Shown piece after piece: positions 25,772 to 34,499 of a stretch of DNA of 64,000 nucleotides. The notes under the pieces were generated by a model. The model worked only from the letters and a program-made list of their open reading frames with translations. It was not told the origin of the DNA and did not search any database. The position numbers and the translations under genes were made by a program. Origin of the DNA: Nocardioidaceae bacterium UBA4001 (GTDB lineage Bacteria; Actinomycetota; Actinomycetes; Propionibacteriales; Nocardioidaceae); the NCBI GenBank assembly GCA_002384855.1, contig DGBP01000006.1, forward strand, positions 31,757 to 95,756. The letters run 5' to 3'. Positions within the stretch are counted from its first letter, which is position 1; each line of letters starts with the position of its first letter.

Positions 25772-28087
25772 GTGCACGTTCGTCGGCTCGCCACCCTGCT
25801 CGCCCTCGGGGTGCTCGTCCTGCCCGCCGCCCCCGTCGCGGCCTCGCAGGTCCCGGGCGCCACCGCGGCCCGCGCCCCCCAGCCGGTCCGGACGCTCACG
25901 ATCGAGGTGGTCTCCACGCGGGCCGACCTCGTGACGGCGGGCGACGCGCTCGTCTCCGTGCCCCTGCCTGACGGGCTCGACCCGCGCCTGGTGCGCGTGA
26001 GCGTCGGCGGCCAGGACGTGACCGAACGGTTCGCAGTGCGGCCCAACGGCGAGCTCCAAGGTCTCCTGACCGGCCTGGACGTGGGCGAGAGCACGGTCCG
26101 GGCCGACGCTCCGGGGTACGCCGGCGAGCGGGTGCTCACCAACCACCCCAACGGCGGCCCGGTCCTCTCCGGTCCCCAGCACGAGCCGTACCGCTGCCAG
26201 CCGACCGCCGTGGACTCCCAGTGCAACGAGCCGGCGTCGTACTCCCTGCTCTACAGGTCCACCGACCAGACGAAGCGGGGCCTGCAGCCGTACGACGCCG
26301 ACAACCCGCCCGACGACGTCGCCACGACGACGACCGACGAGGGGGTCACCGTGCCCTTCGTCGTGCGTCGAGAGGACGGGTACCAGGCGCGGGACCGCTA
26401 CGCCATCCTGACGCTCTTCCGTCCCGGCGAGGAGTGGGAGCCATGGGCGCCGCAGGAGCAGTGGAACGGCAAGGTGCTCGCCACCCACGGGGGCGGCTGT
26501 GGTGCCTCCTACGCCCCGGGCTCGCCGAGACTGGCTGACTACTCCGGGACCTTCGCCGACCTGCCCGCCGGGTACGAGGACTCCTACGTCACCGCGCTCG
26601 GCCGTGGCTTCGCGGTGATGTCGACCGCGCTGAACAACACGGGGCACAACTGCAACCTGGTCACCCAGGCCGAGTCGATGATGATGGCCAAGGAGCGGCT
26701 CGTCGAGCAGTACGGCCCGATCCGGTACACCGTCGGCACCGGCTGCTCCGGGGGCTCGATCGCGCAGCACACGATCGCCAACGCCTACCCCGGTATCTAC
26801 CAGGGACTGGTCACCACCTGCTCCTACCCCGACGTCCTGACCGCCGGCGCGCAGTTCGCCGACTACCACCTGCTGCGCCGCTACTTCGAGGACCCGTCGC
26901 GCTGGGGACCGGGCATCCTCTGGGAGCCCAACCAGATGGCCCGTGTCGAGGGGCACGCGACCCACCTCAACGCCGTCACCGCGGACGAGGGGCTGTTCAA
27001 GGAGGCGATCGACCCTGAGTCGCCCTGCAGCGGCACGGCCGACACGGTGCCGGGCGACCCGAGCACCCGCTTCGACTCCGAGACCAACCCTGCCGGGGTC
27101 CGCTGCTCGATCCTGGACATGATGGTCAACCCGCTCGGGACGCGGCCGGAACCGGTCTGGGGCCCGCAGGAGCAGGAGGCCGGGCAGGGCTTCCCCGGCG
27201 TGCCGTTCGCGAACGCCGGGGTGCAGTACGGCCTCGGCGCCCTGCGCGACGGCCTGATCACGCCCGCGCAGTTCGTCGACCTGAACGCGGCGGTCGGGGG
27301 GCTCGACATCAACGCCGACCTCGTGGACGAGCGGATGTCGGGGGACCCGGAGGCCATCGCCAACGTCTACCGCACGGGGCTGGTCAACGAGGCCGACCAC
27401 CTCGACGAGGTCGCGATGATCAACCACGGCGGACCCGACCCCGGCATCGCTCACGACTACGCGCATGCGTTCTGGACCGAGGAGCGGCTGATGCGCGACC
27501 AGGGGCACACCGACAACCGCGTCATGTGGTTCGGAGAGGCGCCGCTGGTGGGCGACCTGCGATGGGCCACCGAGGCGTTCCTCGCGATGGACACCTGGCT
27601 CGAGGCGGTCGAGGGCGACGACCGTGACGTCGCCCTGGCTCGCAAGATCGTCGAGGACCGCCCCGAGGGCGTCACCGACCGCTGCGAGAACGTGCCCGGC
27701 GTCGAGGCGAGCGTCCTGCCCGGCGGCGAGGTCGTGTGCCAGCAGCCGACGCTGCAGACCCGGCTCAGCACGCCGCGGGAGGTCGCAGGTGACGACACGG
27801 CCAACGACCGGGTCGCCTGCCAGCTGCGTCCTCTCGACAGGTCTGACTACGGCTTCATGCTGGTCCCGTTCACCGACGCCCAGTGGACGCGGCTGGAGGA
27901 GACCTTCCCCGACGGCGTCTGCGACTGGAGTCGGCCCGGCCGGGGCCAGGGGCCGGCCGAGACCTGGCTGACCTACGACGACGGAGCCGGGGGAGTGGTG
28001 TACGGCGGCCGCAACCTGCCTGACGCACCGGCCGGCTCGGCGACCGGCTGGGCGGCCTCGTCCTTCGCCGAGCTCCTGGAGCGGTAG
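25772..28087 (+). CDS. Large secreted DUF6351 protein, alpha/beta-hydrolase-like
   Basis: A 771-residue exported protein with a classical signal peptide (LLALGVLVLPAAPVAAS). A beta-rich N-terminal region (about 40-140) is followed by a long domain containing VLATHGGGCGASY and YTVGTGCSGGSIAQH, which looks like an alpha/beta-hydrolase nucleophile elbow (G-C-S-G-G), and a later MINHGGPDPG. This matches the DUF6351 family, uncharacterised as far as I know; hydrolase activity is inference from the elbow. AGGAGG lies just before the GTG at 25772. Codon use resembles the chromosome, so there is no sign of recent transfer. Confidence 0.8.
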   Translation: MHVRRLATLLALGVLVLPAAPVAASQVPGATAARAPQPVRTLTIEVVSTRADLVTAGDALVSVPLPDGLDPRLVRVSVGGQDVTERFAVRPNGELQGLLTGLDVGESTVRADAPGYAGERVLTNHPNGGPVLSGPQHEPYRCQPTAVDSQCNEPASYSLLYRSTDQTKRGLQPYDADNPPDDVATTTTDEGVTVPFVVRREDGYQARDRYAILTLFRPGEEWEPWAPQEQWNGKVLATHGGGCGASYAPGSPRLADYSGTFADLPAGYEDSYVTALGRGFAVMSTALNNTGHNCNLVTQAESMMMAKERLVEQYGPIRYTVGTGCSGGSIAQHTIANAYPGIYQGLVTTCSYPDVLTAGAQFADYHLLRRYFEDPSRWGPGILWEPNQMARVEGHATHLNAVTADEGLFKEAIDPESPCSGTADTVPGDPSTRFDSETNPAGVRCSILDMMVNPLGTRPEPVWGPQEQEAGQGFPGVPFANAGVQYGLGALRDGLITPAQFVDLNAAVGGLDINADLVDERMSGDPEAIANVYRTGLVNEADHLDEVAMINHGGPDPGIAHDYAHAFWTEERLMRDQGHTDNRVMWFGEAPLVGDLRWATEAFLAMDTWLEAVEGDDRDVALARKIVEDRPEGVTDRCENVPGVEASVLPGGEVVCQQPTLQTRLSTPREVAGDDTANDRVACQLRPLDRSDYGFMLVPFTDAQWTRLEETFPDGVCDWSRPGRGQGPAETWLTYDDGAGGVVYGGRNLPDAPAGSATGWAASSFAELLER

Positions 28088-28145
28088 CCCTCAGCGCAGT
28101 GTGGTGGCCCCGGCGGGGCCGGTGACCGCCGCGCCCGGACGCGCA

Positions 28146-28181
28146 GCAGGGGCCGAGGAGATCAGTCTCCCCGGCCCCTGC
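28146..28181. terminator. Bidirectional 16-bp stem terminator
   Basis: GCAGGGGCCGAGGAGA and TCTCCCCGGCCCCTGC pair with one mismatch around a TCAG tetraloop, between the convergent DUF6351 and M6 protease genes. Confidence 0.75.
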
Positions 28182-28205
28182 CGGTCGGTCACGTGAGGGT
28201 CGTCG

Positions 28206-30521
28206 TCAGTCGACGATGACCTTCATCATCCCGGTGGAGGTGGTGGCCTCCACCCGGATCGTGGTACCGGTGCCACCCACGATGGCGCTGTGACGAGGGT
28301 TCGACTCGTCGTAGTAGTGCATCGGGTCGGTGTCGTCGAACTCGGCGACCCCGGGGCGCGACGGGACGTCGAGCGTGGCAGGTCCGGTCGCGGTGTCCAG
28401 GTGCAGCGAGATCGGGTCGGTCGGCGCGAGCCCGAAGGTCGCGTCGAAGGACTGGATCCGGTTGCGGGCGATCGTGCCGTTGCTCCACTTCAGCGCTGCG
28501 GCGCGGGCGTCGATCGGCAGCGCCTCACCACCGCCGGGGTGTGCGCTGGTGTTGTTGTCACCGTACGAGGTGTCCCAGTACCAGACGAGCAGCCCGTCCT
28601 GGTAGGGGAAGTGCTCTACCTTGTTGGGCGCGGTCGCACCGAAGCCGAAGTTGTACGGCCCGGTCTTCAGCGTGCTGTCGTAGCCACGGTAGCCGCGGTT
28701 CTCGGCGATGTAGTAGTGGCTGTACGCGTTGGTGACCACGCCGTCCTCGGCGAGGCTGAACTTGTCCATCGTCCAACCGTTGGGGCCGCTGTCGGCGTCG
28801 GTGCCGGGCCCGCCGGACACGGTGATGTCGTCGACGAGGAAGCCGAGCTCGGTCACCGCGGCGTCGTTCTCCATGCGGAAGCGGACCTTGACCTCTTGGC
28901 CCGCGTAGTCGTTCAGGCCTGCGCTCAGCGGTCCCCAGCCGTTCGAGCTCCCGGTGATACCGAAACCGTCGTTGGTGCCGTTGGGGTTGGTCGTCCGCGA
29001 CGCCGAGGTGGCGATCGGCGACCAGGTGGTGCCGTCGTCGGTCGAGACCTCGACGTAGGCGTAGTCCCAGTCGACCTCGATCTCGTACTTCGCGGTCGCA
29101 GCGATCTGACCGCCGTTCGACGGGACGGTGAACGCCGGGCTGGTGAGCGTGGCGTTCCGGTCGTTGCCGACGCCGGAGTAGAAGTAGTCGTCGCTGGGCC
29201 CGCCGTCACCGGCACCGATGCTCTCCGACTTCTGCTTCTGCGGCAGGATCGTGATCAGCGCCTGGGCCTTCTTCGTCGCGTGGTACGACGGGCCGAGCTC
29301 GTGCTCGGAGCGGGTGCCCGTCCGCGCCACGTCGTAGTCGAGCCAGCCGAGCTGGAACTTCTCCCACGGACCCATGTGGTTCGGGGTGGTCCCGATGGCG
29401 CCGTCACCGTGGCCCAGCCACGAGCCCGAGCTCATCAAGGTCCAGAAGCCCGTGCCGTTCTCCCCGCCCTGGGTGTCGTACAGGTCCGGTAGACCGAGGT
29501 CGTGGGCGTACTCGTGGACGAACACGCCGAGGCCCCCGTTCTCCGGCTCGGTGGTGTAGTCACGGATCCAGATGCCGGTGTCGCCGATCTCGATACCCCC
29601 GGCCTTGCCGTAACCCTCCGGGCCGATGCCGTCGGAGTGGAAGCCGTTCTGGTTCACCGCCCAGCGGTGGGACCAGATGGCTCCCTCGGGCGCACCGGCC
29701 TCCTCACCCTCGCCGGCGTGGATCGCCTGGAAGTGGTCCACGTAGCCGTCGGGCTCGTTGTAGTTCCCGTCGCCGTCGATGTCGAAGCGGTCCCACTTGT
29801 CGAACCCCTTGAGGTAGTCGACGATCTCCTGGCGGGTCTTGCCGGCGGCGAGCTGCGCGTCGTACCACGCCTCGGCGCTGTCATCGATGAAGTAGGTCAT
29901 GTCCGCGTGCGACTCGGTCGTGCCGTAGTCGGCCTGGGCCTTGTCGACCTTGACCCACTCACTGACGTCTCCACCGACGGTGTAGCGACCGCTGGACATC
30001 TCCTCGTAGACGCGCTTGAACGACTCGCCGGTGTCGGAGAAGAACATCTTCATATAGTGCGCACGGTCGAAGTTCTCCTCCCAGTAGGTGGAGTTGTCGT
30101 CCGCGGCGGGCTTCGGGATCTCGTTGTGCAGCTGCTCGCCCTGGGTCGGGTCCGTGGTCCCGCCGCTGGGCTTGCCCTTGCCGCCCTTCGTGGAGCCTGC
30201 GAACTCGACGAGGAAGGACAGGAGCTGGTCGCTGTCGTTGGTGCCGTACTGCGCCCACTGGCCCGGAGCCACCTTGACGGCCTCGGACCCACCTCGGTCC
30301 TGGACTCGTGCCTGCCCGCGCAGGACCATCTCCTGGGCACGCTGGTTGAGCTCACGGCGACGGGCCTCGAGCTTGTCGGGCCGGTCGTCCTTCTTGCCCT
30401 TGACGGAGCCCTGCTCCTGAGGGCTCTCCGGGGGTGCGGCGACGGCCGTGGTCGGCAGCGCCGTCGCGATGAGGGCGGCCGAGGCGAGGCCGCCCATGAC
30501 GCTGAGAATGCGTCGGTTCAC
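28206..30521 (-). CDS. Secreted M6 (immune inhibitor A-type) metalloprotease
   Basis: A 771-residue exported protease. A signal peptide (ASAALIATALPTTAVAA) and a propeptide-like region of about 100 residues precede the catalytic domain with zinc motif VHEYAHDLGLPD (HExxH, first His about residue 336), preceded by a Ca-type FDIDGDGNYNEPDGYVD stretch. Downstream are two beta-sandwich modules (the EIEVDWDYAYVEVSTDDGT region) and a final DNNTSAHPGG block. The InhA family degrades extracellular proteins. The GTG at 30521 follows AGGAGG. It converges with the DUF6351 gene. Confidence 0.93.
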   Translation of the reverse strand: MNRRILSVMGGLASAALIATALPTTAVAAPPESPQEQGSVKGKKDDRPDKLEARRRELNQRAQEMVLRGQARVQDRGGSEAVKVAPGQWAQYGTNDSDQLLSFLVEFAGSTKGGKGKPSGGTTDPTQGEQLHNEIPKPAADDNSTYWEENFDRAHYMKMFFSDTGESFKRVYEEMSSGRYTVGGDVSEWVKVDKAQADYGTTESHADMTYFIDDSAEAWYDAQLAAGKTRQEIVDYLKGFDKWDRFDIDGDGNYNEPDGYVDHFQAIHAGEGEEAGAPEGAIWSHRWAVNQNGFHSDGIGPEGYGKAGGIEIGDTGIWIRDYTTEPENGGLGVFVHEYAHDLGLPDLYDTQGGENGTGFWTLMSSGSWLGHGDGAIGTTPNHMGPWEKFQLGWLDYDVARTGTRSEHELGPSYHATKKAQALITILPQKQKSESIGAGDGGPSDDYFYSGVGNDRNATLTSPAFTVPSNGGQIAATAKYEIEVDWDYAYVEVSTDDGTTWSPIATSASRTTNPNGTNDGFGITGSSNGWGPLSAGLNDYAGQEVKVRFRMENDAAVTELGFLVDDITVSGGPGTDADSGPNGWTMDKFSLAEDGVVTNAYSHYYIAENRGYRGYDSTLKTGPYNFGFGATAPNKVEHFPYQDGLLVWYWDTSYGDNNTSAHPGGGEALPIDARAAALKWSNGTIARNRIQSFDATFGLAPTDPISLHLDTATGPATLDVPSRPGVAEFDDTDPMHYYDESNPRHSAIVGGTGTTIRVEATTSTGMMKVIVD

Positions 30522-30764
30522 AGATCCTCCTGCGAAAAGGGATGGGTGCGCGCCGATGTGTGCTCAACGGCGGGACGGACGCGACATCTGCCGCGCCCCC
30601 GGCACTTCATCAAGAAGGACCGCTCGTGTAAAGGGTTTTCGAACCTCTGCTTGACCGGTGAGCGGTCGCTGAGCGCAGACAAACCCCTGCATGTTCGTGC
30701 AATTGCACGAACATGCAGGGGTTTGGATGGTTTTGTGCCGCACACACAGGGCATGCGGGGCTCC
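30522..30764. other. Intergenic region upstream of the M6 protease
   Basis: This 243-bp gap holds the protease RBS, presumably its promoter, and a perfect 46-bp palindrome at 30680-30725. It is clearly lower in GC than its surroundings in places (AAAGGGTTTTCGAA). No coding sequence is evident on either strand. Confidence 0.5.
30680..30725. repeat. Perfect 46-bp palindrome with no loop
   Basis: The 23-base left arm (30680-30702, starting CAAACCCCTGCATGTTCG) is exactly mirrored by 30703-30725, centred on AATT. It lies 39 bp downstream of the minus-strand USP-like gene and 159 bp upstream of the M6 protease start. It could act as a strong terminator, although no T-tail follows, or as an operator. 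It has lower GC than its flanks. Confidence 0.85.
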
Positions 30765-31319
30765 TCAGAAGCCGGTGACCCCTTCCCCACCGCCTGCCTG
30801 CTCGTCGAAGGACTCGTGCTCGAGCAGGTGCAGCACGGGTACCCCGATCTTGCGCCGGGCTCGCGACGTCCAGTCCATGTGGAAGAACTCCGCCACCACG
30901 TGGGGGCGGGTGAGGATGATCGCCTCCCGGCCGTCGATCGAGGTGACCTTGGACGCGAGGGCGTCGATGGGGTCGACGCTCACGATGTCGCCGACCGCAT
31001 CGGCACCCGTCGCGGTGAGTCGCGCGATGCTGGAGCTGAGCTCGCGGCGGGCGTTCTCGAGCAGCTCGTGCTGGATGTTCTCGAGATCTTCCTCGTTCAT
31101 GACGAGGGCGGGGGAGGCGAGCACCTCGCTGGCAGCCAGCGACCCCATGGCGGACTCGACCCGGGCCGCGGCGTCCTCGACCGGGAGCAGGAGGTGGTAG
31201 CGGACGTGCTCCTCGATGTCCTCGTGCAGGCCGCGCACCTGGCGGGCGTCCTGCTCGGAGAGCGGCTGCTCGACGAGGAGCACCACGTCGTAGATCGTCT
31301 CGGGTCCTGCGGCAGTCAC
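30765..31319 (-). CDS. Universal-stress-like alpha/beta protein
   Basis: A 184-residue soluble protein of unknown function. The C-terminal half (ALASKVTSIDGREAIILTRP, then a W-x-x-x-A-R-R-K-I-G-V-P-V-L-H-L pattern) has the layout of actinobacterial universal-stress-like Rossmann domains, where a predicted strand ends in a transporter- or nucleotide-associated loop. The N-terminal half is a helical region rich in Glu (DLENIQHELLENARRELSSS). The GTG at 31319 was chosen because GGAGG lies 8 nt upstream. It begins 15 bp after the ligC stop, so both probably belong to one transcript. Confidence 0.6.
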   Translation of the reverse strand: MTAAGPETIYDVVLLVEQPLSEQDARQVRGLHEDIEEHVRYHLLLPVEDAAARVESAMGSLAASEVLASPALVMNEEDLENIQHELLENARRELSSSIARLTATGADAVGDIVSVDPIDALASKVTSIDGREAIILTRPHVVAEFFHMDWTSRARRKIGVPVLHLLEHESFDEQAGGGEGVTGF

Positions 31320-31334
31320 GGTCAACGCCTCCAC

Positions 31335-32438
31335 TCATGCAGATCTGGTGGTCAAGACCTTAGCCAAGTCATAGCCCACCGGCTCCTCCAACTGATCGTA
31401 TCCGCACGACTCCGGGTCGCGGTCGGTCCGCCAGCGTCGGAACTGGGCCGTGTGGCGGAACCTCGTGCCCTCCATGTGGTCGTAGGCGACCTCGAGCACC
31501 AGCCTCGGGTCGAGCGGCACGAACGACAGGTCCTTCCCGGCGCTCCACCGGCTCTGCGCTCCCGGCAGCCTCGTGCCCGTGACGTTGTGGTGCGCGGCCT
31601 CGGCCCAGCCGCCCCAGGGGTGTGCCGAGGGCTCGACGACGAGAGGTGCGAGCTCCTCGACCAGCTCGGCGCGACGTCTCGCGGTGAAGGAGGCCGCCAC
31701 CCCGACGTGCTGCAACGTGCCGGTGTCGTCGTACAACCCGAGCAGGAGCGAGCCCAGCAGGGGCCTGTCCGGGGTGGAGGTCTTGTGCAGCCGGTAGCCG
31801 GCGACGACGACGTCGGCCGTGCGCTCGTGCTTGATCTTCAGCATGGTGCGGACGTTCGGCTGGTACGCCGCCGACGCGGGCTTGGCCACCACGCCGTCGA
31901 GCCCTGCCCCCTCGAACTGCGCGAACCACTCCTCGGCGACCGCCGCGTCCGTGGTGGCCGCGGTGAGGTGCACGGGCGGCCGTGCCCGGGAGAGCGCCTC
32001 CTCGAGCCGCGACCGGCGCACCGAGAACGGCTCCTTCATCAAGGACTCGTCGTCGACCGCGAGCAGGTCGAAGGCGACGTACGACGCGGGCGTGGACTCC
32101 GCGAGCATCCTGATCCGCGACTCGGCGGGGTGGATCCGCTCCTGGAGGCGCTCGAACTCGAGGCGTTCCCCGATCGCGACGAAGATCTCGCCGTCCACGA
32201 CGCAGCGCTCAGGAAGGGACTCCTCGAGAGCCGCGACCACCTCGGGGAAGTAGCGCGTCAGCGGCCGGGTGTTGCGGCTGGCGAGCTCGATCTCGTCCCC
32301 GTCACGGAAGACGATGCAGCGGAAGCCGTCCCACTTCGGCTCGAAGACCAGTCCGCCGTCGTACTTCGCGGGATCGGGAACGCCCTTGACCGACTTGGCC
32401 AGCATCGGCTGCACGGGCGGCATCACGGGAAGGAGCAT
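31335..32438 (-). CDS. ligC: ATP-dependent DNA ligase (LigC type)
   Basis: A 367-residue ligase. The adenylation motif is EPKWDGFR with the nucleotidyl Lys, followed by ELASRN, VVDGEIFVA, YVAFDLLAV, LDGVVAKP and MLKIKHERTADVVVAGYR, i.e. motifs I-V of the nucleotidyltransferase core, then an OB domain. LigC-type ligases take part in actinobacterial end joining and base-excision repair. Together with the LigD-polymerase it forms a split repair set. TACGCT lies 7 nt before its ATG. Confidence 0.93.
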   Translation of the reverse strand: MLLPVMPPVQPMLAKSVKGVPDPAKYDGGLVFEPKWDGFRCIVFRDGDEIELASRNTRPLTRYFPEVVAALEESLPERCVVDGEIFVAIGERLEFERLQERIHPAESRIRMLAESTPASYVAFDLLAVDDESLMKEPFSVRRSRLEEALSRARPPVHLTAATTDAAVAEEWFAQFEGAGLDGVVAKPASAAYQPNVRTMLKIKHERTADVVVAGYRLHKTSTPDRPLLGSLLLGLYDDTGTLQHVGVAASFTARRRAELVEELAPLVVEPSAHPWGGWAEAAHHNVTGTRLPGAQSRWSAGKDLSFVPLDPRLVLEVAYDHMEGTRFRHTAQFRRWRTDRDPESCGYDQLEEPVGYDLAKVLTTRSA

Positions 32439-32445
32439 GTGCCGC

Positions 32446-32451
32446 AGCGTA
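32446..32451 (-). promoter_or_regulatory. Putative -10 box of ligC
   Basis: TACGCT on the minus strand, 7 nt before the ATG at 32438; the zapE box lies 13 bp further on the other strand. Confidence 0.5.
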
Positions 32452-32463
32452 GTCGCGTCCTCG

Positions 32464-32469
32464 TAGGCT
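32464..32469 (+). promoter_or_regulatory. Putative -10 box of zapE
   Basis: TAGGCT, seven bases, then the GTG at 32477; leaderless arrangement, divergent from ligC. Confidence 0.5.
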
Positions 32470-32476
32470 GAGCGGC

Positions 32477-33490
32477 GTGCCGATCCGTCTGAGCTCCCGC
32501 AACCCCCACGTGTCGAAGGACCGACTGGTCGACGAGCTTGTCCCGCCGCCGAGGTTCGCCGAGGTCGGCTTCGACTCCTACCGGCCCGACCCGGACCAGC
32601 CGTCGCAGAAGGAGGCCGTGGAGCGCCTGCGCGAGTTCGCCGACGGGTTGCACCGCCCGGCACGCCGCAAAGGGCTGTTCCGCCGGTCCGCGGAGCCGGC
32701 AGGCCCGGCGGGGGTCTACCTCGACGGTGGGTACGGCGTCGGCAAGACCCACCTCCTGGCCTCGCTGTGGCACGCTGCCCCCGGGCCGAAGCTGTTCGCC
32801 ACGTTCGTCGAGCTGACCCACCTCGTCGGAGCCCTGGGCTTCCACGACGCGGTTGCCGCGCTGTCGTCGTACACCCTGGTCTGCGTCGACGAGTTCGAGC
32901 TCGACGACCCCGGGGACACCGTACTGGTGTCGACCCTGCTGCGGAGCCTGCGCGAGGAGGGGGTGCGGCTCGCCGCCACCTCGAACACGCTGCCCGGCAA
33001 GCTCGGCGAGGGCAGGTTCGCCACCACCGACTTCATGCGCGAGATCCAGGGCCTCGCGGACTCCTTCGAGTCGGTTCGCATCGACGGCGAGGACTACCGC
33101 CACCGCGGGCTGCCCACAGCGCCCGATGCGTGGCCGGACGACGAGGTACGGCGCCGCGCGGAGGCCGAGGGCGCCAGCCTCGACGACTTCGCCACGCTCG
33201 CCGAGCACCTCGCCCGCGTGCACCCCTCGAAGTACGGCGCGCTGCTCGACGGGGTGAGCCTGGTCTGCCTCGAGGAGGTGTACCCCGTCAGCGACCAGGC
33301 GGTGGCACTGCGGCTGGTCGTCCTGGCCGACCGGATGTACGACCGTGACCTGCCGGTCGTGGCGAGCGGGGCCAGCATGGACGAGATGTTCGCCCCCGAG
33401 CTGCTCGAGGGTGGCTACCGCAAGAAGTACTACCGCGCGATCAGCCGTCTCGACGCGCTGGCCCGGGAGGGCGCCGGCCTCGAGGAGTAG
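32477..33490 (+). CDS. zapE: Cell division ATPase ZapE (AFG1 family)
   Basis: A 337-residue AFG1-like P-loop ATPase. Walker A is GGYGVGKTH, Walker B LVCVDEFELDD, sensor region AATSNTLP and the later RVHPSKYGALL and YDRDLPVVASGAS blocks are all present. In E. coli ZapE associates with the constricting Z-ring; in actinobacteria the role is inferred. It is divergent from ligC with 38 bp between start codons. Confidence 0.92.
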   Translation: MPIRLSSRNPHVSKDRLVDELVPPPRFAEVGFDSYRPDPDQPSQKEAVERLREFADGLHRPARRKGLFRRSAEPAGPAGVYLDGGYGVGKTHLLASLWHAAPGPKLFATFVELTHLVGALGFHDAVAALSSYTLVCVDEFELDDPGDTVLVSTLLRSLREEGVRLAATSNTLPGKLGEGRFATTDFMREIQGLADSFESVRIDGEDYRHRGLPTAPDAWPDDEVRRRAEAEGASLDDFATLAEHLARVHPSKYGALLDGVSLVCLEEVYPVSDQAVALRLVVLADRMYDRDLPVVASGASMDEMFAPELLEGGYRKKYYRAISRLDALAREGAGLEE

Positions 33491-33549
33491 CTGCCCGTCC
33501 CCGGTGGTCGGGGCGGTTGGAGCGAGGCCGATCGGGGCACCATCGGGGC

Positions 33550-34455
33550 ATGGCGAAGTCGAAGAAGAAGAGCAAGAAGCAGGAGCAGGACGTCCCCGGC
33601 GCGACCACGACTCCGGTCGCCGACGCGCTCCGCCTGCCCTCCGGCCCGGTCAACCTCAGCGCGATCGACACCCGGTCCACCCCGGGCTTCGACGGGGACA
33701 AGGCCGCGGGCAAGGAGTCCCTCGCTGCCATGGACGCCGAGCTCTCCGAGCTGCAGGAGCGCCTCTTCGCCGAGGGCCGCACGGAAGGCAAGCGGCGGGT
33801 GCTCCTGGTGCTGCAGGGGATGGACACCGCCGGCAAGGGCGGCGTCATGCGCCACACCGTCGACCTCTTCGACCCGCAGGGCGTCCACATCAAGGCGTTC
33901 AAGGCTCCGACCGCCGAGGAGCGCAGGCACGACTTCCTGTGGCGCATCAGGCGCGAGCTGCCGGATCCCGGCATGGTCGGCGTCTTCGACCGCTCCCACT
34001 ACGAGGATGTGCTGATCGCGCGGGTGCGGTCGCTGACGACGCCCGCGACGATCACCCGGCGGTACGACGCCATCAACCGTTTCGAGGCCAAGCTCGTCGA
34101 CTCGGGGACCACCGTGGTCAAGTGCATGCTGCACATCTCCCCCGAGGAGCAGAAGGAGCGCCTGCTCGCCCGCCTCGACGACCCGACGAAGCACTGGAAG
34201 TACAACCCCGGCGACGTCGACGAGCGCTCCTTGTGGTCCCACTACCGGACGGCCTACGAGCTCGCCCTCGAGCGCTGCAACACCGACGCCGCTCCCTGGC
34301 ACGTCGTCCCCAGCGACCGGAAGTGGTACCGCAACTGGGCGATCGCGGCCCTGCTGCTCGAGACGCTGCGAGGCCTGGACCTCGGCTGGCCGGAGGCGGA
34401 CTTCGACGTGGAGGCGCAGCGGGCCCGGCTGCTCGGCGAGGACCCCATCGCGTGA
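33550..34455 (+). CDS. ppk2: Polyphosphate kinase 2 family protein
   Basis: A 301-residue PPK2. A very Lys-rich N-terminus (KSKKKSKKQEQ) precedes the Walker A GMDTAGKGG, the lid-type KAPTAEERRHDFLWR, Walker B FDRSHYEDVL and the WSHYRTAYELALERCNT helix. PPK2 enzymes transfer phosphate between polyphosphate and nucleotides; the single-domain architecture suggests NDP or NMP as acceptor, but class cannot be fixed by eye. ATG 33550 is chosen for the basic start; CACCAT lies 6 nt upstream. Confidence 0.93.
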   Translation: MAKSKKKSKKQEQDVPGATTTPVADALRLPSGPVNLSAIDTRSTPGFDGDKAAGKESLAAMDAELSELQERLFAEGRTEGKRRVLLVLQGMDTAGKGGVMRHTVDLFDPQGVHIKAFKAPTAEERRHDFLWRIRRELPDPGMVGVFDRSHYEDVLIARVRSLTTPATITRRYDAINRFEAKLVDSGTTVVKCMLHISPEEQKERLLARLDDPTKHWKYNPGDVDERSLWSHYRTAYELALERCNTDAAPWHVVPSDRKWYRNWAIAALLLETLRGLDLGWPEADFDVEAQRARLLGEDPIA

Positions 34456-34487
34456 CCTCCCGGGGCGGGACCGTCGCCGGGCTCGGA

Positions 34488-34493
34488 TAGGTT
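34488..34493 (+). promoter_or_regulatory. Putative -10 box of the HipA-like/DUF3037 pair
   Basis: TAGGTT, six bases, then the GTG at 34500; both genes would be transcribed from it. Confidence 0.5.
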
Positions 34494-34499
34494 GTCGTC

